DNA of 64,000 nt, taken from contig NZ_CP116413.1 in NCBI RefSeq assembly GCF_030064675.1, positions 6,666,001 through 6,730,000 on the forward strand, given 5' to 3'. Position numbers and translations under genes: made by a program. The first letter of the stretch is position 1. Each line of letters begins with the position of its first letter. Below, in pieces: positions 49,801 to 62,356 of the stretch. This DNA is from Crossiella sp. CA-258035 (GTDB taxonomy: Bacteria > Actinomycetota > Actinomycetes > Mycobacteriales > Pseudonocardiaceae). The notes beneath the pieces are model-generated. The model was given only the letters and a program-made list of their open reading frames with translations. It was not told the DNA's origin and ran no database searches.

Positions 49801-50102
49801 TCCTGACCATCACCGAGCTGCTGGTCGTGCCGGGCGCGGAGGCGGAGTTCCTGATCGCGGTGGACAAGGCGCTGCCCGAGCTGCTCGCCGCCGCCGGCTG
49901 CCACTCCGCCCGGCTGGTCCGCTGCACCTCCGCGCCGGAGCGGTTCGTGCTGCTCTCGGAGTGGGCGACACTGGAGGCGCACACCGAGGACTTCTACCGC
50001 TCGGAGGCGTTCCTGCGCTGGCGGGACGCGGTCAGCGAGCACCTGTGCGAGCCGCCCAGGGTGGAGCACGCCGAGGACCTCACCGGACTGATCACCCGGT
50101 GA
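49797..50102 (+). CDS. ABM-domain protein, second copy
   Basis: This 101-residue paralogue of the preceding gene (ITELLVVPGAEAEFLIAVDKA, FVLLSEWATLEAHTEDFYRSEAF) keeps the full ABM layout including the W-x-x-x-x-A-H element. Its GTG overlaps the upstream stop as GTGA. The two probably form a heterodimer, by analogy with the dimeric ABM fold; that is inference. Confidence 0.82.
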   Translation: MILTITELLVVPGAEAEFLIAVDKALPELLAAAGCHSARLVRCTSAPERFVLLSEWATLEAHTEDFYRSEAFLRWRDAVSEHLCEPPRVEHAEDLTGLITR

Positions 50103-50218
50103 TCGACATCTCACCCGCGCCGGACCCACAGAGTTGGGGTTTCCCCCTGCACACCGGATCTATACCGATTCGGCTGGGCCACACACTCCCCTGACCAACG
50201 TTGGCCTAGCTTGGCGTT

Positions 50219-53124
<2,906 letters not shown>

Positions 53125-53128
<4 letters not shown>

Positions 53129-54018
53129 GCGAGGAAACGGCTGTGACGCACCCGCTGACCGACCGCAAGGTCGCCGCGGACGGTTCCATCGAGGGCTACC
53201 GGGCCTCGCACACGCTGCCGATCAGGGTGGAGCTGGCCCGCCAGCTGCGCCGCCGCCGCACCCAGGTCACCCTGGCGCTGCTGGCGGTGCTGCCGATCGT
53301 GCTGCTGCTGGCCTTCGAGCTGGGCGCCAGCCAGAACGCCCGCCGTTCCGGCGGCCTGGTCGACCTGGCCACCGCCAGCGGGCAGAACTTCGTCACCTTC
53401 GCGCTGTTCGCCTCCTCCAGCTTCCTGCTGGTGGTCGTGGTCGCGCTGTTCTTCGGCGACACCGTGGCCAGCGAGGCATCCTGGTCCAGCCTGAAGTACC
53501 TGCTGGCCATCCCGGTGCCGCGCGGACGGCTGCTGCGGCAGAAGGCGATCGTCTCCGGCATGCTGGCCATCGCCGGGCTGATCGTGCTGCCCGGCATGGC
53601 CCTGATCGTCGGGCTGATCTTCTACGGCGGCGGTGACATGGTCACGCCCACCGGCGAGTCGGTGGCGCTGGCCGACGGGCTCAGCGCGCTCGGGCTGGCC
53701 ATGCTGTACCTGATGATCCACCTGTTCTGGGTGGCCGGGCTGGCGCTGTACCTGTCGGTGTCCACCGACGCGCCGCTGTCCGCGGTGGGCGGGGCCGCGC
53801 TGGTCTCCATCGTCTCGCAGATCCTGGACCAGATCACCGACCTGGGCAGCCTGCGCAACTACCTGCCCACGCACTACTCCTTCGCCTGGGCCGACCTGCT
53901 CAGCACCGACATCGACTGGACCGGCATGGCCAGCGGCGTGTTGTCCGCGCTGGTCTACGGCACGGTGTTCCTGATGCTGGCGGCCCGCCGGTTCGCCACC
54001 AAGGACATCACCAGCTGA
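53125..54018 (+). CDS. ABC-2-type transporter permease
   Basis: The 297-residue protein has a cytoplasmic N-terminus (VELARQLRRRRTQVTLALL) and six predicted membrane helices, typical of ABC-2 permeases (FFGDTVASEASWSSLKYLLAIPV is the conserved cytoplasmic loop). The GTG start overlaps the S15-ABC stop as GTGA. It forms the membrane channel driven by the fused ATPase. The exported substrate is unknown; the attached hydrolase suggests a peptide or acylated compound. Confidence 0.92.
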
Positions 54019-54047
54019 GCGGACCCGGCGGCGCCGGGCAGACGAAA

Positions 54048-54077
54048 ACGGCGTGCGGAGGCCCCTCCGCACGCCGT
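54048..54077. terminator. Hairpin terminator after the ABC-2 permease
   Basis: ACGGCGTGCGGAGG (54048-54061) and its exact complement (54064-54077) form a 14-bp stem with a 2-nt loop, 30 bp after the permease stop. It is the strongest simple hairpin in the window and ends the ABM/S15-ABC operon. The rest of 54078-54342 contains only the inverted repeat at 54108-54126 and the SARP repeats. Confidence 0.82.
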
Positions 54078-54107
54078 TCGCGTCACAGCCCAGCATTGGA
54101 GATCTTG

Positions 54108-54126
54108 TGCAACACCCCCTGTTGCA
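54108..54126. promoter_or_regulatory. Short inverted repeat in the SARP upstream region
   Basis: TGCAAC (54108-54113) and GTTGCA (54121-54126) flank a 7-bp spacer about 215 bp before the SARP start. It could be a regulator site or a minor hairpin. No promoter hexamers could be placed with confidence. Confidence 0.35.
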
Positions 54127-54301
54127 GCGCCTGCGCGCCTAGGCTGGTCCAGATGAGGCGGTGACCCCCAGTCAGGAATCGCGACCTCCTGCCGAGGGCC
54201 ACCCGTCCTCCCCAGAACGGTCCGGCTGGCCACCTACGAGTCCTCCACCCCGGGTGGCCGGGCGAGCCCGTGCCGAACCATGAACAGGATGCCCCGGACC
54301 G

Positions 54302-54341
54302 GTCCAGCGCCGGTCCAGCGGGAGTCCACTGGGGGTCCGTG
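54302..54341 (+). promoter_or_regulatory. Four GTCC-type direct repeats at exact 11-bp spacing (SARP-type box)
   Basis: GTCCAGC at 54302, GTCCAGC at 54313, GTCCACT at 54324 and GTCCGTG at 54335 repeat with an exact 11-bp period, ending 1 bp before the SARP ATG. SARP regulators bind heptameric direct repeats separated by 4 bp, i.e. an 11-bp period on one face of the helix. An 11-bp period cannot come from codon structure. This suggests direct autoregulation of the SARP gene. Confidence 0.68.
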
Positions 54342-54342
54342 G

Positions 54343-57300
54343 ATGTTGTTGCACGTGCTCGGTCCACTGACGGCGAGGGGGCCGGACCGGGAACCCGTGC
54401 ACCTGGCCGCGCGCAAACAACGGCTGGTGCTGGCCACCCTCGCGCTGCACGCGGGCGCCACCGTCTCGACCGAGGCGCTGGTGCACGCGGTGTGGGGCGA
54501 GCAGCCTCCCCGCTCGGCGCCGGGCAACCTCAAGACCTACGTCTGGGAACTGCGCCGCCAGCTGCACCCCGACCTGCGCATCTCCAGCCAGCCCGGCGGC
54601 TACCGGCTGGACCTGCCGGCCGACGCGCTGGACCTGTCGGTGTTCAGCGAGCTGCTGCACAACGCGGGCGCCGCGCTCAGCGCCGGTGACGCCGAGCTCG
54701 CGCTGCGCCTGGCCGGTGAGGCGCTGGAGCTGTGGCGGGGCACGCCCTTCAGTGAGCTGGACACCGAGGCGGCCCGCGCGGCCGCCGCGGCCGCGCTGGA
54801 CCAGCGCTGGCTGGTGCAGGACGTGCGGGTGGCGGCGATGCTGGCCGCCGGTCAGCACGACGCGGCCACCGCGGTGCTGCGCGGCCTGCTCGGCGAGGAC
54901 CCGCTGCGGGAGAAGCTGTGGGCGCAGCTGCTGCTCGCGCTCTACCGCGCCGGCCGGCAGGCCGAGGCGCTCTCGGCGTACCGGCAGGCCCGCGCGGTGG
55001 TGCGGGCCGAGCTGGGCATCGAGCCGGGGCTGGAGCTGCGTGAGCTGCACCAGCAAATCCTGCGCGGCGACCCCAGCCTGCTGCGCGCGGCCGAACCGGC
55101 GGGCCCGGAACTGGTGGTGCCCCGCCAGCTGCCCCCGGCCACCGGCAGCTTCACCGGCCGGGAGGCCGCGCTGGCCTGGCTGGACGGACTGCTCGACGGC
55201 ATCGAGGACGGCAGCCCGCTGGGCACGGTCACCGGCAGCGCGGGTGTCGGCAAGACCACCCTGGTGGTGAACTGGGCGCACCAGGTCCGGGACCGGTTCC
55301 CGGACGGGCAGCTGTACGTGAACCTGCGCGGCTACGCCCAGGGCCCCGCGCTCGGGCCGACCGAGGCGCTGGCCAGGTTCCTGCGCGCGCTGGGCGTGCG
55401 GGCCGAACGGGTGCCTGCCGAGCTGGACGAGCAGGCCGGCCTGTTCCGCTCGCTGCTGGCCGAGCGGCGGGTGCTGATCATCCTGGACAACGCCAGCAGC
55501 GCGGACCAGGTCCGGCCGCTGCTGCCGGCCACCCCCGGCTGCGCGGTGGTGGTGACCAGCCGGGACGCGCTGCGCGGGCTGGCCGCCTTCGACGACGCCC
55601 GCACCCTGACGCTGAGCGTGCTGCCCACCGCCGAGTCGGTGCGGCTGCTGTCCCGGATCATCGGCGCGGACCGGGTGGCCGCCGACCCGGCCGCCACCGC
55701 CGAACTGGCCCGCCGCTGCGCCCACCTGCCCCTCGCGTTGCGGATCGCCGCCGCCGACCTGGCCGTGCACCCGGAGCAGGAGGTGGCCGAGTTCGTCGCC
55801 GAGCTGGGCTCCGACGGGCTGATGGGCCGGCTCACCGTGCACGGCGACGAACAGGCCGCGGTGCGCACCACCTTCGGCCTGTCCTACGGCGCGCTCCAAC
55901 CGGAGACCGCGCACGTCTTCGCCTGCTTCGGCCTGATGACCGGCGACGACCTGACCGCGCCCGCGGTGGCCGCGCTGGCCGGACTGCCCGAGGCGCAGGC
56001 CAGGCAGCGGCTGGCCGAGCTGCGCACCGCGAGCCTGGTCGAGCAGTCCGGACCGGGCCGCTACCGCTGCCACGACCTGCTGCGGCAGTACGCCAGGGAA
56101 CGGATCGAGGCCGAACGCACCCAGGAGGAACGGGACCGGGCGGTGCGCGGCCTGATCGGCTGGTACCTGCGGCACGCCAGCGCCGCGGTCGAGCTGCTCG
56201 GACCCGGTTTGGCGCAGCTGGTCGGCACCGCGCTGTGGGCGGAGGACTTCGCCGGTCCGGTGGCCATCGACAGCACCGACGCCGCGATGGCCTGGCTGGA
56301 CGACGAGCGCGCCAACCTGATCGCGGCCATCCACCACGCCGCCCAGCACGGCCCGCACGACGGCGCCTGGCTGCTGGCCGACGCGCTGCGCGGCTGCGCC
56401 ATGACCTTCCGCGGCCTGCTCCCCGGCTGGCTGGGCGCCATCAACGCGGCCCTGACCGCGGCCACCGCCGAGCGCAACACCCTGGCCATGGCGGTGCTGC
56501 ACGACATCCTGGGCGAGACCTACTGGAGCCTCGGCGAGGCCAGCCGGGCCGAGGCGCACTGCCAGTCCGCGCTCAGCGGCTACCGCACCCTGGGCATCGT
56601 GCCCTCGGAGGCCAGCGTGCTGCACATCCTGGGCCTGCTGCGCTGGGACCGGGGTCAGCTGGACGAGGCCGACGACCACCACTCCAGGGCGCTGCGCGTG
56701 TTCGAGGAGCTGGACGACCTGCCCAACCAGGCCCTGGTCCTCTCCGGCCTGACCGGCGTGGCCTACGCCCGCGGCGACCTGGCCCGCTGCCTGGCCCTGG
56801 CCACCCACACCGTGGAGCTCAGCCGCAAGGCCAAGTCCCCGCTGGCCGAGGCCTTCGGCCTGATCGAGCTGGGCTGCGCCCTGCACGAGCTGGGCCGCTA
56901 CCAGGAGGCCCAGGCCGCCAACACCGAGGCCCGCGACTTCGGCGCCCAGTTCCAGATGGCCTACATCGAGTCCATGGCCCTGCGCGGCCTGGCCCAGCAA
57001 CGCTCCGCCCTGCGCGATCACGAGGGCGCGCTGCGCCTGTGCGAGCAGGGCCACCGGGTGGCCACCGAGGCCGGTCTCGGCGTGGTCGCGGTGGAACTGC
57101 TCAACACGATGTCGCAGTGCCTGCGCCTGCTCGGCCGGGACGAAGACGCCATCCAGCACGGCGAACGCGCCCTGTCCATGATCCGCCAAGCGGAGTTCCG
57201 CGTCGGCGAGGTCACCGTCAGCACCGAGCTGGCCCTCACCCACCTGTCCATGGGCGAGCTGGCCCCCGCCGCCGCCAGGGCCCACAACGCCCTCACCGTC

Positions 57301-57486
57301 GCCCAACGCTTCGGCTTCGGCGTCCTGGAAGGCAAGGCCTGGCACACGGTGGCCCTGGTCCGCCAGGCAGAGGGCGAACTGCCGGCGGCCAGGGAAGCCG
57401 CGGAAGCGGCCCTGGCCGTCTTCACCGAACGCGGCCACCCCCTGGGCATCGAGCAGTCAACGGCCCTCCTGGCCACCCTGCCCTGA
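54343..57486 (+). CDS. SARP/AfsR-family transcriptional regulator
   Basis: The 1047-residue protein comprises an OmpR-like winged helix (about 1-95, VLGPLTARGPDREPVHLAAR), a BTAD domain (about 100-245, ending RAELGIEPGLELRELHQQIL), an NB-ARC ATPase (about 260-520, P-loop GSAGVGKTT near 298, Walker B VLIILDNA) and a C-terminal TPR region to the end. It has the AfsR architecture, used to control secondary metabolism and development. ATG at 54343 gives the family N-terminus; an in-frame ATG at 54280 would place the repeats inside the gene. Confidence 0.92.
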   Translation: MLLHVLGPLTARGPDREPVHLAARKQRLVLATLALHAGATVSTEALVHAVWGEQPPRSAPGNLKTYVWELRRQLHPDLRISSQPGGYRLDLPADALDLSVFSELLHNAGAALSAGDAELALRLAGEALELWRGTPFSELDTEAARAAAAAALDQRWLVQDVRVAAMLAAGQHDAATAVLRGLLGEDPLREKLWAQLLLALYRAGRQAEALSAYRQARAVVRAELGIEPGLELRELHQQILRGDPSLLRAAEPAGPELVVPRQLPPATGSFTGREAALAWLDGLLDGIEDGSPLGTVTGSAGVGKTTLVVNWAHQVRDRFPDGQLYVNLRGYAQGPALGPTEALARFLRALGVRAERVPAELDEQAGLFRSLLAERRVLIILDNASSADQVRPLLPATPGCAVVVTSRDALRGLAAFDDARTLTLSVLPTAESVRLLSRIIGADRVAADPAATAELARRCAHLPLALRIAAADLAVHPEQEVAEFVAELGSDGLMGRLTVHGDEQAAVRTTFGLSYGALQPETAHVFACFGLMTGDDLTAPAVAALAGLPEAQARQRLAELRTASLVEQSGPGRYRCHDLLRQYARERIEAERTQEERDRAVRGLIGWYLRHASAAVELLGPGLAQLVGTALWAEDFAGPVAIDSTDAAMAWLDDERANLIAAIHHAAQHGPHDGAWLLADALRGCAMTFRGLLPGWLGAINAALTAATAERNTLAMAVLHDILGETYWSLGEASRAEAHCQSALSGYRTLGIVPSEASVLHILGLLRWDRGQLDEADDHHSRALRVFEELDDLPNQALVLSGLTGVAYARGDLARCLALATHTVELSRKAKSPLAEAFGLIELGCALHELGRYQEAQAANTEARDFGAQFQMAYIESMALRGLAQQRSALRDHEGALRLCEQGHRVATEAGLGVVAVELLNTMSQCLRLLGRDEDAIQHGERALSMIRQAEFRVGEVTVSTELALTHLSMGELAPAAARAHNALTVAQRFGFGVLEGKAWHTVALVRQAEGELPAAREAAEAALAVFTERGHPLGIEQSTALLATLP

Positions 57487-57539
57487 CCCCGCACCCGCCA
57501 CGCCGCCCCTGTCGCGGTTCGCGGCCGGCCGATGACGCC

Positions 57540-57968
57540 TCAGGCCACGCAGAACTCATCGCCCTCGGGATCGGCCAGCACGGTGCACCGGCCCGTGGGC
57601 TCGTCAACCTCCCACAGCACCCTGGCACCCGCCGCGACCAGCCGCGCGACGTGCTCGCCGACCAGACGGGCCCGCTCAGTCTCGTCCTCAGCGCCCTTGC
57701 TGGCGCGGATGTCCAGGGGCACGCGGTTCTTGCCCGCCTTCTCCGCCGGCACCCGCTGGAAGTACCGCCGAGGCCCAAGCCCCTCCGGGTCGACCAGGGC
57801 GTCCCAGCTCCCCCTTCGCCACCCGGCCCAGCGCCGCCGCCGAGCCGGCTCCCCGGTCTCCTACCAGTCCCCGCTGAACCGAGCGCCCGTGGCCGCGGCG
57901 AACCCCAGCGGTCGGGCGAACCGACCGACCGTGCTGCCGGGCCGCGCCAGTACCCGGCACGCGGTCAC
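57540..57968 (-). pseudogene. VOC (Glyoxalase_6-like) gene interrupted by an internal TAG
   Basis: One continuous frame of 143 codons runs from a GTG at 57966-57968, which overlaps the uvrB stop as GTGA, to the stop at 57540, broken only by a TAG at 57861-57863 (codon 36). The second half has the family pattern RYFQRVPAEKAGKNRVPLDI and TVLADPEGDEFCVA. The start coupling shows it was once the gene after uvrB in the operon. A separate product from a later ATG (57752) would lack half of the fold. Confidence 0.72.
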
Positions 57969-60106
57969 TGCACGCCGGCCGCGTCCATCCCGCGCAGCTC
58001 CTTCTTCAGGTCGGCGATCTCATCGCGCAACCGACCGGCCAGCTCGAACTGGAGCTCGCGGGCCGCGTTCATCATCTGGTCGGTCAGCTGCTGGATCAGG
58101 TCGGCCAGCTCGGCCCGCGGCATGCCCTTGACGTCCCGCTCGACCAGCACGCCGCTGGTGCCCCGCCCGCCGGCCGGCTTCTTGCCGCGGCTGACGTTGC
58201 GGCCGGAACCGCCGATCTCCACCGAGTCGGTGTCCTCGGCCTCGGCGTAGACCACGTCCAGGATGTCGGCGATCTTCTTGCGCAGCGGCTGCGGGTCGAT
58301 GCCGGCCGCCTTGTTGTAGGCGATCTGCTTCTCGCGGCGGCGGTTGGTCTCGTCGATGGCGTGCCGCATCGAGTCGGTGACCTTGTCCGCGTACATGTGG
58401 ACCTGGCCGGAGACGTTGCGGGCGGCCCGGCCGATGGTCTGGATCAGGCTGGTGCCGCTGCGCAGGAACCCTTCCTTGTCCGCGTCCAGGATCGCCACCA
58501 GGGACACCTCGGGCAGGTCCAGGCCCTCCCGCAGCAGGTTGATGCCAATCAGCACGTCGAACTCGCCCAGCCGCAGCTGCCGGAGCAGCTCGATCCGGCG
58601 CAGGGTGTCCACCTCGGAGTGCAGGTACCGCACCCGGATGCCCAGTTCCAGCAGGTAGTCGGTGAGGTCCTCGGACATCTTCTTGGTCAGCGTGGTGACC
58701 AGGACCCGCTCGTCGCGTTCGGCGCGCAGCCGGATCTCGTGCACCAGGTCGTCGATCTGGCCCTCGGTGGGCTTGACCACGACCTCCGGGTCGAGCAGGC
58801 CGGTCGGGCGGATGACCTGCTCGACGAACTCACCGCGCGCCTGCCCCATCTCGTACGGGCCCGGCGTGGCCGACAGGTACACCGTCTGCCCGATCCGGTC
58901 GCAGAACTCCTCCCAGTTCAGCGGCCGGTTGTCCAGCGCGCTGGGCAGCCGGAACCCGTGCTCCACCAGGGTCCGCTTCCGCGAGGCGTCACCCTCGAAC
59001 ATGCCGCCGACCTGCGGCACCGTCACGTGCGACTCGTCGATGACCAGGAGGAAGTCCTCCGGGAAGTAGTCGATCAACGTGGCGGGCGCCGAGCCGGCCG
59101 GCCGGTCGTCGATGTGCCGGGAGTAGTTCTCGATGCCGGAGCAGAAGCCGACCTGGCGCATCATCTCGATGTCGTAGGCGGTGCGCATGCGCAGCCGCTG
59201 CGCCTCCAGCAGCTTGCCCTGCTTCTCCATCTTGGCCAGCTGGTCGGCCAGCTCGGCCTCGATGTCCCTGATCGCCCGCTCCATCCGCTCTGGACCGGCG
59301 GTGTAGTGGGTGGCCGGGAAGACCCGCAGCTCGTCGACCTCGCGCACGATCTGGCCGGTGAGCGGGTGCAGGTAGTACAGCTTGTCGATCTCGTCGCCGA
59401 AGAACTCGATCCGGACGGCCAGCTCCTCGTAGGCCGGGATCACCTCCACGGTGTCCCCGCGCACCCGGAACGTGCCGCGGGCGAAGGCGATGTCGTTGCG
59501 GGCGTACTGCACGTCCACCAGCGCGCGCAGCAGCTCGTCCCGCACGACCTCGTCGCCGACCTTCAGCCGCACCGACCGGTCCAGGTACTCCTGCGGCGTG
59601 CCGAGGCCGTAGATGCAGGACACCGAGGCGACCACGATGACATCGCGCCTGGTCAGCAGGCTCATCGTGGCGGAGTGGCGCAGCCGCTCGACCTCGTCGT
59701 TGGTCGAGGAGTCCTTCTCGATGTAGGTGTCGGTCTGCGGGACGTAGGCCTCGGGCTGGTAGTAGTCGTAGTAGCTGACGAAGTACTCGACCGCGTTGTC
59801 CGGGAAGAACTCGCGCAGCTCGTTGGCCAGCTGGGCGGCCAGGGTCTTGTTCGGCGCGAGCACCAGCGTCGGCCGCTGCAGCCGCTCCACCAGCCAGCCG
59901 GTGGTGGCCGACTTGCCGGTGCCGGTGGCGCCGAGCAGCACCACGTGTTCCTCGCCCGCGTTGATCCGCCGTTCCAGCTCCTCGATGGCCGCGGGCTGGT
60001 CGCCCGCGGGCTGGTAGTCGGCGACCATGCGGAATCGCCCGTCGGTGCGGACGACGTCGCCGACGGGACGGAACTGCGAGTGTGCGATCACGGGTGCTTC
60101 AGCCAC
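57965..60106 (-). CDS. uvrB: Excinuclease ABC subunit B
   Basis: The 713-residue nucleotide-excision-repair helicase has Walker A GATGTGKS (59-66), the beta-hairpin [12 protein letters not shown] that inserts between strands, helicase motifs ([44 protein letters not shown]) and a C-terminal UVR domain ([28 protein letters not shown]) that binds UvrC. GTG at 60106 matches the family N-terminus. TACAGT (minus strand, 60114-60119) lies 7 nt before it, suggesting a leaderless transcript. Confidence 0.96.
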   Translation of the reverse strand: MAEAPVIAHSQFRPVGDVVRTDGRFRMVADYQPAGDQPAAIEELERRINAGEEHVVLLGATGTGKSATTGWLVERLQRPTLVLAPNKTLAAQLANELREFFPDNAVEYFVSYYDYYQPEAYVPQTDTYIEKDSSTNDEVERLRHSATMSLLTRRDVIVVASVSCIYGLGTPQEYLDRSVRLKVGDEVVRDELLRALVDVQYARNDIAFARGTFRVRGDTVEVIPAYEELAVRIEFFGDEIDKLYYLHPLTGQIVREVDELRVFPATHYTAGPERMERAIRDIEAELADQLAKMEKQGKLLEAQRLRMRTAYDIEMMRQVGFCSGIENYSRHIDDRPAGSAPATLIDYFPEDFLLVIDESHVTVPQVGGMFEGDASRKRTLVEHGFRLPSALDNRPLNWEEFCDRIGQTVYLSATPGPYEMGQARGEFVEQVIRPTGLLDPEVVVKPTEGQIDDLVHEIRLRAERDERVLVTTLTKKMSEDLTDYLLELGIRVRYLHSEVDTLRRIELLRQLRLGEFDVLIGINLLREGLDLPEVSLVAILDADKEGFLRSGTSLIQTIGRAARNVSGQVHMYADKVTDSMRHAIDETNRRREKQIAYNKAAGIDPQPLRKKIADILDVVYAEAEDTDSVEIGGSGRNVSRGKKPAGGRGTSGVLVERDVKGMPRAELADLIQQLTDQMMNAARELQFELAGRLRDEIADLKKELRGMDAAGVQ

Positions 60107-60160
60107 GTCTGCGACTGTAGGCGCAGGCACCGACAGTCGGCGATCCCGCCCACCGGGGCC

Positions 60161-60198
60161 TGTGGATAACTCCAGCCATCGGCCGACCCTGTGGATAA
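60161..60198. promoter_or_regulatory. Two perfect DnaA boxes between uvrB and the zinc-ribbon gene
   Basis: TGTGGATAA at 60161-60169 and 60190-60198 are exact complements of the consensus DnaA box TTATCCACA, in the same orientation and 29 bp apart. They lie about 55-92 bp upstream of the uvrB start. Two perfect copies are unlikely by chance in DNA this GC-rich. DnaA control of uvrB or a DnaA-titrating site are the obvious readings. Confidence 0.72.
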
Positions 60199-60227
60199 CT
60201 GATTTCACCGCTGACCCGGCCCCTGCC

Positions 60228-60797
60228 ATGGTGGCCAACGTGAACACAGCGCCCCAGCACCAGCTCCGCCACCACGACTCAGGCCAGTGGCTGTCGCACT
60301 TCGTCGGCCACGTCCTCATCGTGTGCCCCCGCTGCGGCGGCCGCGCGGCCGTCGTGCCCAGACCCGGCCTGCCGAAGCCGGAGTCCTGGGACGAGCTGGT
60401 GTTCACCCCGCGCCGGCTGGTCTGCGCCGGCTGCGGCACAACCGCGGACTGGGACCCCGCGGCCAAGGGGTCGGCCGGTGTGGCACTGGGCGGCCCCGAG
60501 GACCCGTACTTCAGACGACCACTGTGGTTGCAGGCGCGGTGCGCCGGAGAGGTCCTCTGGGCCTACAACCTCGACCAGGTGACCGAGCTGACCGCCTACG
60601 TCGGCGCCCAGCTGCGGGAACGCGGCAAGCCCCGGTCGAACCGGTCGATGCTCTCCCGGCTACCACCCTGGATGAAGGCGGCGGCCAACCGCGCCGAGGT
60701 GCTCGCCGGTCTGGCCCGCCTGCGCGAGCTGGCCACCCGGTCCGCGCCCGCCGACCGGTCCGACGCCGTGGAGGACTGGGGCGAGGTACGCCGATGA
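60228..60797 (+). CDS. Zinc-ribbon protein of unknown function
   Basis: The 189-residue protein has two CxxC pairs ([11 protein letters not shown] and [10 protein letters not shown]), forming a four-cysteine zinc ribbon at about 33-70, then a conserved aromatic region ([23 protein letters not shown]) and a basic helical C-terminus ([21 protein letters not shown]). It resembles small actinobacterial proteins sometimes mislabelled PriA. ATG at 60228 or GTG at 60240 may be the start. It is divergent from uvrB with the DnaA boxes between them. Confidence 0.78.
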   Translation: MVANVNTAPQHQLRHHDSGQWLSHFVGHVLIVCPRCGGRAAVVPRPGLPKPESWDELVFTPRRLVCAGCGTTADWDPAAKGSAGVALGGPEDPYFRRPLWLQARCAGEVLWAYNLDQVTELTAYVGAQLRERGKPRSNRSMLSRLPPWMKAAANRAEVLAGLARLRELATRSAPADRSDAVEDWGEVRR

Positions 60798-61213
60798 CCC
60801 GCGACAACCTGGGTCTTCCCGCACCGGTCTCCCCACCCGGCCGAATGCGTCCGACCGACTCCGGAGGGATCCGTCCTTGCGGCCGCCGCCGAAGCCGGCT
60901 CGGTCTCCGGCAGCCTCCCACCGGGACCGGCCAGGCCTGCGGTGGTCGGGGTGCGGCTCAACGACCCTCAACGGCAACCAACGCCAAGACCAGCGCGGCC
61001 GTCTCTGAGCTCTGCCCCGGCGCCACGCCCGCGTCCTCCGGATGCCAAGACCAGTCGGGCGTGCGGTGCACCTACGCCGAGGGCCGCTACCCGATCACCG
61101 CCCTCGACGGCCCGACTGAAGTCCGCGGGCGAGCTGACCGGGCGCCACTCCGGAGAAGTGACCATGGTCCGGGGTCGCACGCCGACGCGGCCCCCAGAGC
61201 GGCGACGCTGCGT
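60798..61213. other. Stretch without a confident gene; possible gene relic
   Basis: No start, ribosome site and protein-like frame coincide here. One plus-strand frame (about 60960-61120) encodes AAVSELCPGATPASSGCQDQ, then SGVRCTYAEGRYPITALDGP, which looks protein-like with paired cysteines, but it has no start and runs antisense into the DUF5685 gene. It could be the remnant of a secreted-protein gene. Confidence 0.35.
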
Positions 61214-62341
61214 CTAGCAGTCGCAGGAGCAGTTGGAGCAGCAGCCTTCGCAGCAGCCGCAGGGGTTGCAGCACTCCCCGCAGCAGTTGGTGCAGCAGTT
61301 GTCCCGGTGGCACCAGCCCTCTTTGCGCTCCCCGGTCCACGGGTCGTGGTACTCGGTGGCGCAGCAGGTCTGGCAGGTGAACAGGGACAGCGCGGCCACT
61401 CCGCAGCCCAGGACCAGTCCGCGTTGCTTGCCCTTGGTCTCGGGGGCCTCGTGCTTGTGCGGGGTGTCCCGTTCGGGCGCGTGCGGGTCGGCCTGGGCGA
61501 AGGTGCGCCGGACCGCCTGGTCCAGCTCGTGCGCGAGCAGGGCGTGCACCAGCCGCTGGTCGGTCAGCTCGGCCTCCTTGAGCGCGAGCCGGACGCCCAG
61601 CACCGCGTCATCGCACAGCCGCCGCGCCTCGGCCAGGTCCACACCGGTGGCCAGCAGCGGGTTCCAGGCCCCGGCCGCCCGGTCGGCTTCCAGGTCCTCG
61701 ACCGCGTCCAGCAGGTGCACGATCCGGCCGAACAGCCGACCGGCCTCGCCAAGGGGCGCGGCGTTGTGCGGGCGACCGGCCAGCACCGCGGTGTGCGCGA
61801 ACGCGGCGCCGGTGGCGGTCTCGGTCGGTTCGGTCACCGCGAGCACCGAGCTGCCCAGCCCGGCCGCGGCCTCCACCTCGGGCTGCCGGTGCACCGCGTC
61901 CAGCAGCACCGCGGTGTCGAAGCCAAGGACGGTGCCGGTGCGTCCGGCGCGCTCGGCCCAGCGGGCGGTGAGCTTGCGGGCCACCCCGGCCACCGGCCGG
62001 GCGGCGAAGACGCCGTCCGCGTCGGCGACGTGGTCGGAGATCTTGGCCGAGGCCAGGATCAGCGACACCACCGCGGCCAGCCGGGCCCCGTCCCCGTTGG
62101 CGATCTCCGCGCCACGCATGCCGCGCAGCGGGCACGGGCCGGCCTTGCGTCGGGCTCGGGCACCGTTCTGCTGGGCCTCCACCAGCGCGGAGATGACCAG
62201 GCCGTCGTAGTTGGTCGCGGTGCGCGCGACCTGGCCGTGGTCGTCACGCAGGGCCAGGCACAGGCCGCACAGGTGCGCCCACCAGGCCGCGCGCAGCGAC
62301 TCGTCCAACCGGTGCCGGCACGGCCGGATGATTCCGAACAT
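61214..62341 (-). CDS. DUF5685-family protein with cysteine-rich tail, downstream paralogue
   Basis: The 375-residue protein starts MFGIIRPCRHRL and AHLCGLCLALRD, diagnostic of DUF5685. The helical core (GPCPLRGMRGAE, HALLAHELDQAV) is followed by a tail with 19 cysteines in about 65 residues, mostly CC pairs spaced two or three residues apart (CCTNCCGECCNPCGCCEG), like a metallothionein. The ATG at 62341 lies 15 nt after the stop of its paralogue. Metal or Fe-S binding is inferred; function is unknown. Confidence 0.85.
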   Translation of the reverse strand: MFGIIRPCRHRLDESLRAAWWAHLCGLCLALRDDHGQVARTATNYDGLVISALVEAQQNGARARRKAGPCPLRGMRGAEIANGDGARLAAVVSLILASAKISDHVADADGVFAARPVAGVARKLTARWAERAGRTGTVLGFDTAVLLDAVHRQPEVEAAAGLGSSVLAVTEPTETATGAAFAHTAVLAGRPHNAAPLGEAGRLFGRIVHLLDAVEDLEADRAAGAWNPLLATGVDLAEARRLCDDAVLGVRLALKEAELTDQRLVHALLAHELDQAVRRTFAQADPHAPERDTPHKHEAPETKGKQRGLVLGCGVAALSLFTCQTCCATEYHDPWTGERKEGWCHRDNCCTNCCGECCNPCGCCEGCCSNCSCDC

Positions 62342-62356
62342 CGTCAGTCCCCCTCG

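Noticed and set aside
54172-57438. 1088-codon minus-strand open frame opposite the SARP gene
   Set aside because: Low-complexity Gly/Gln/Arg/His-rich translation without domains; antisense to a fully recognisable regulator.
60511-60977. Several overlapping minus-strand frames opposite the zinc-ribbon gene and beyond
   Set aside because: They are Arg/Pro-rich, mutually overlapping, and lack starts and domains.
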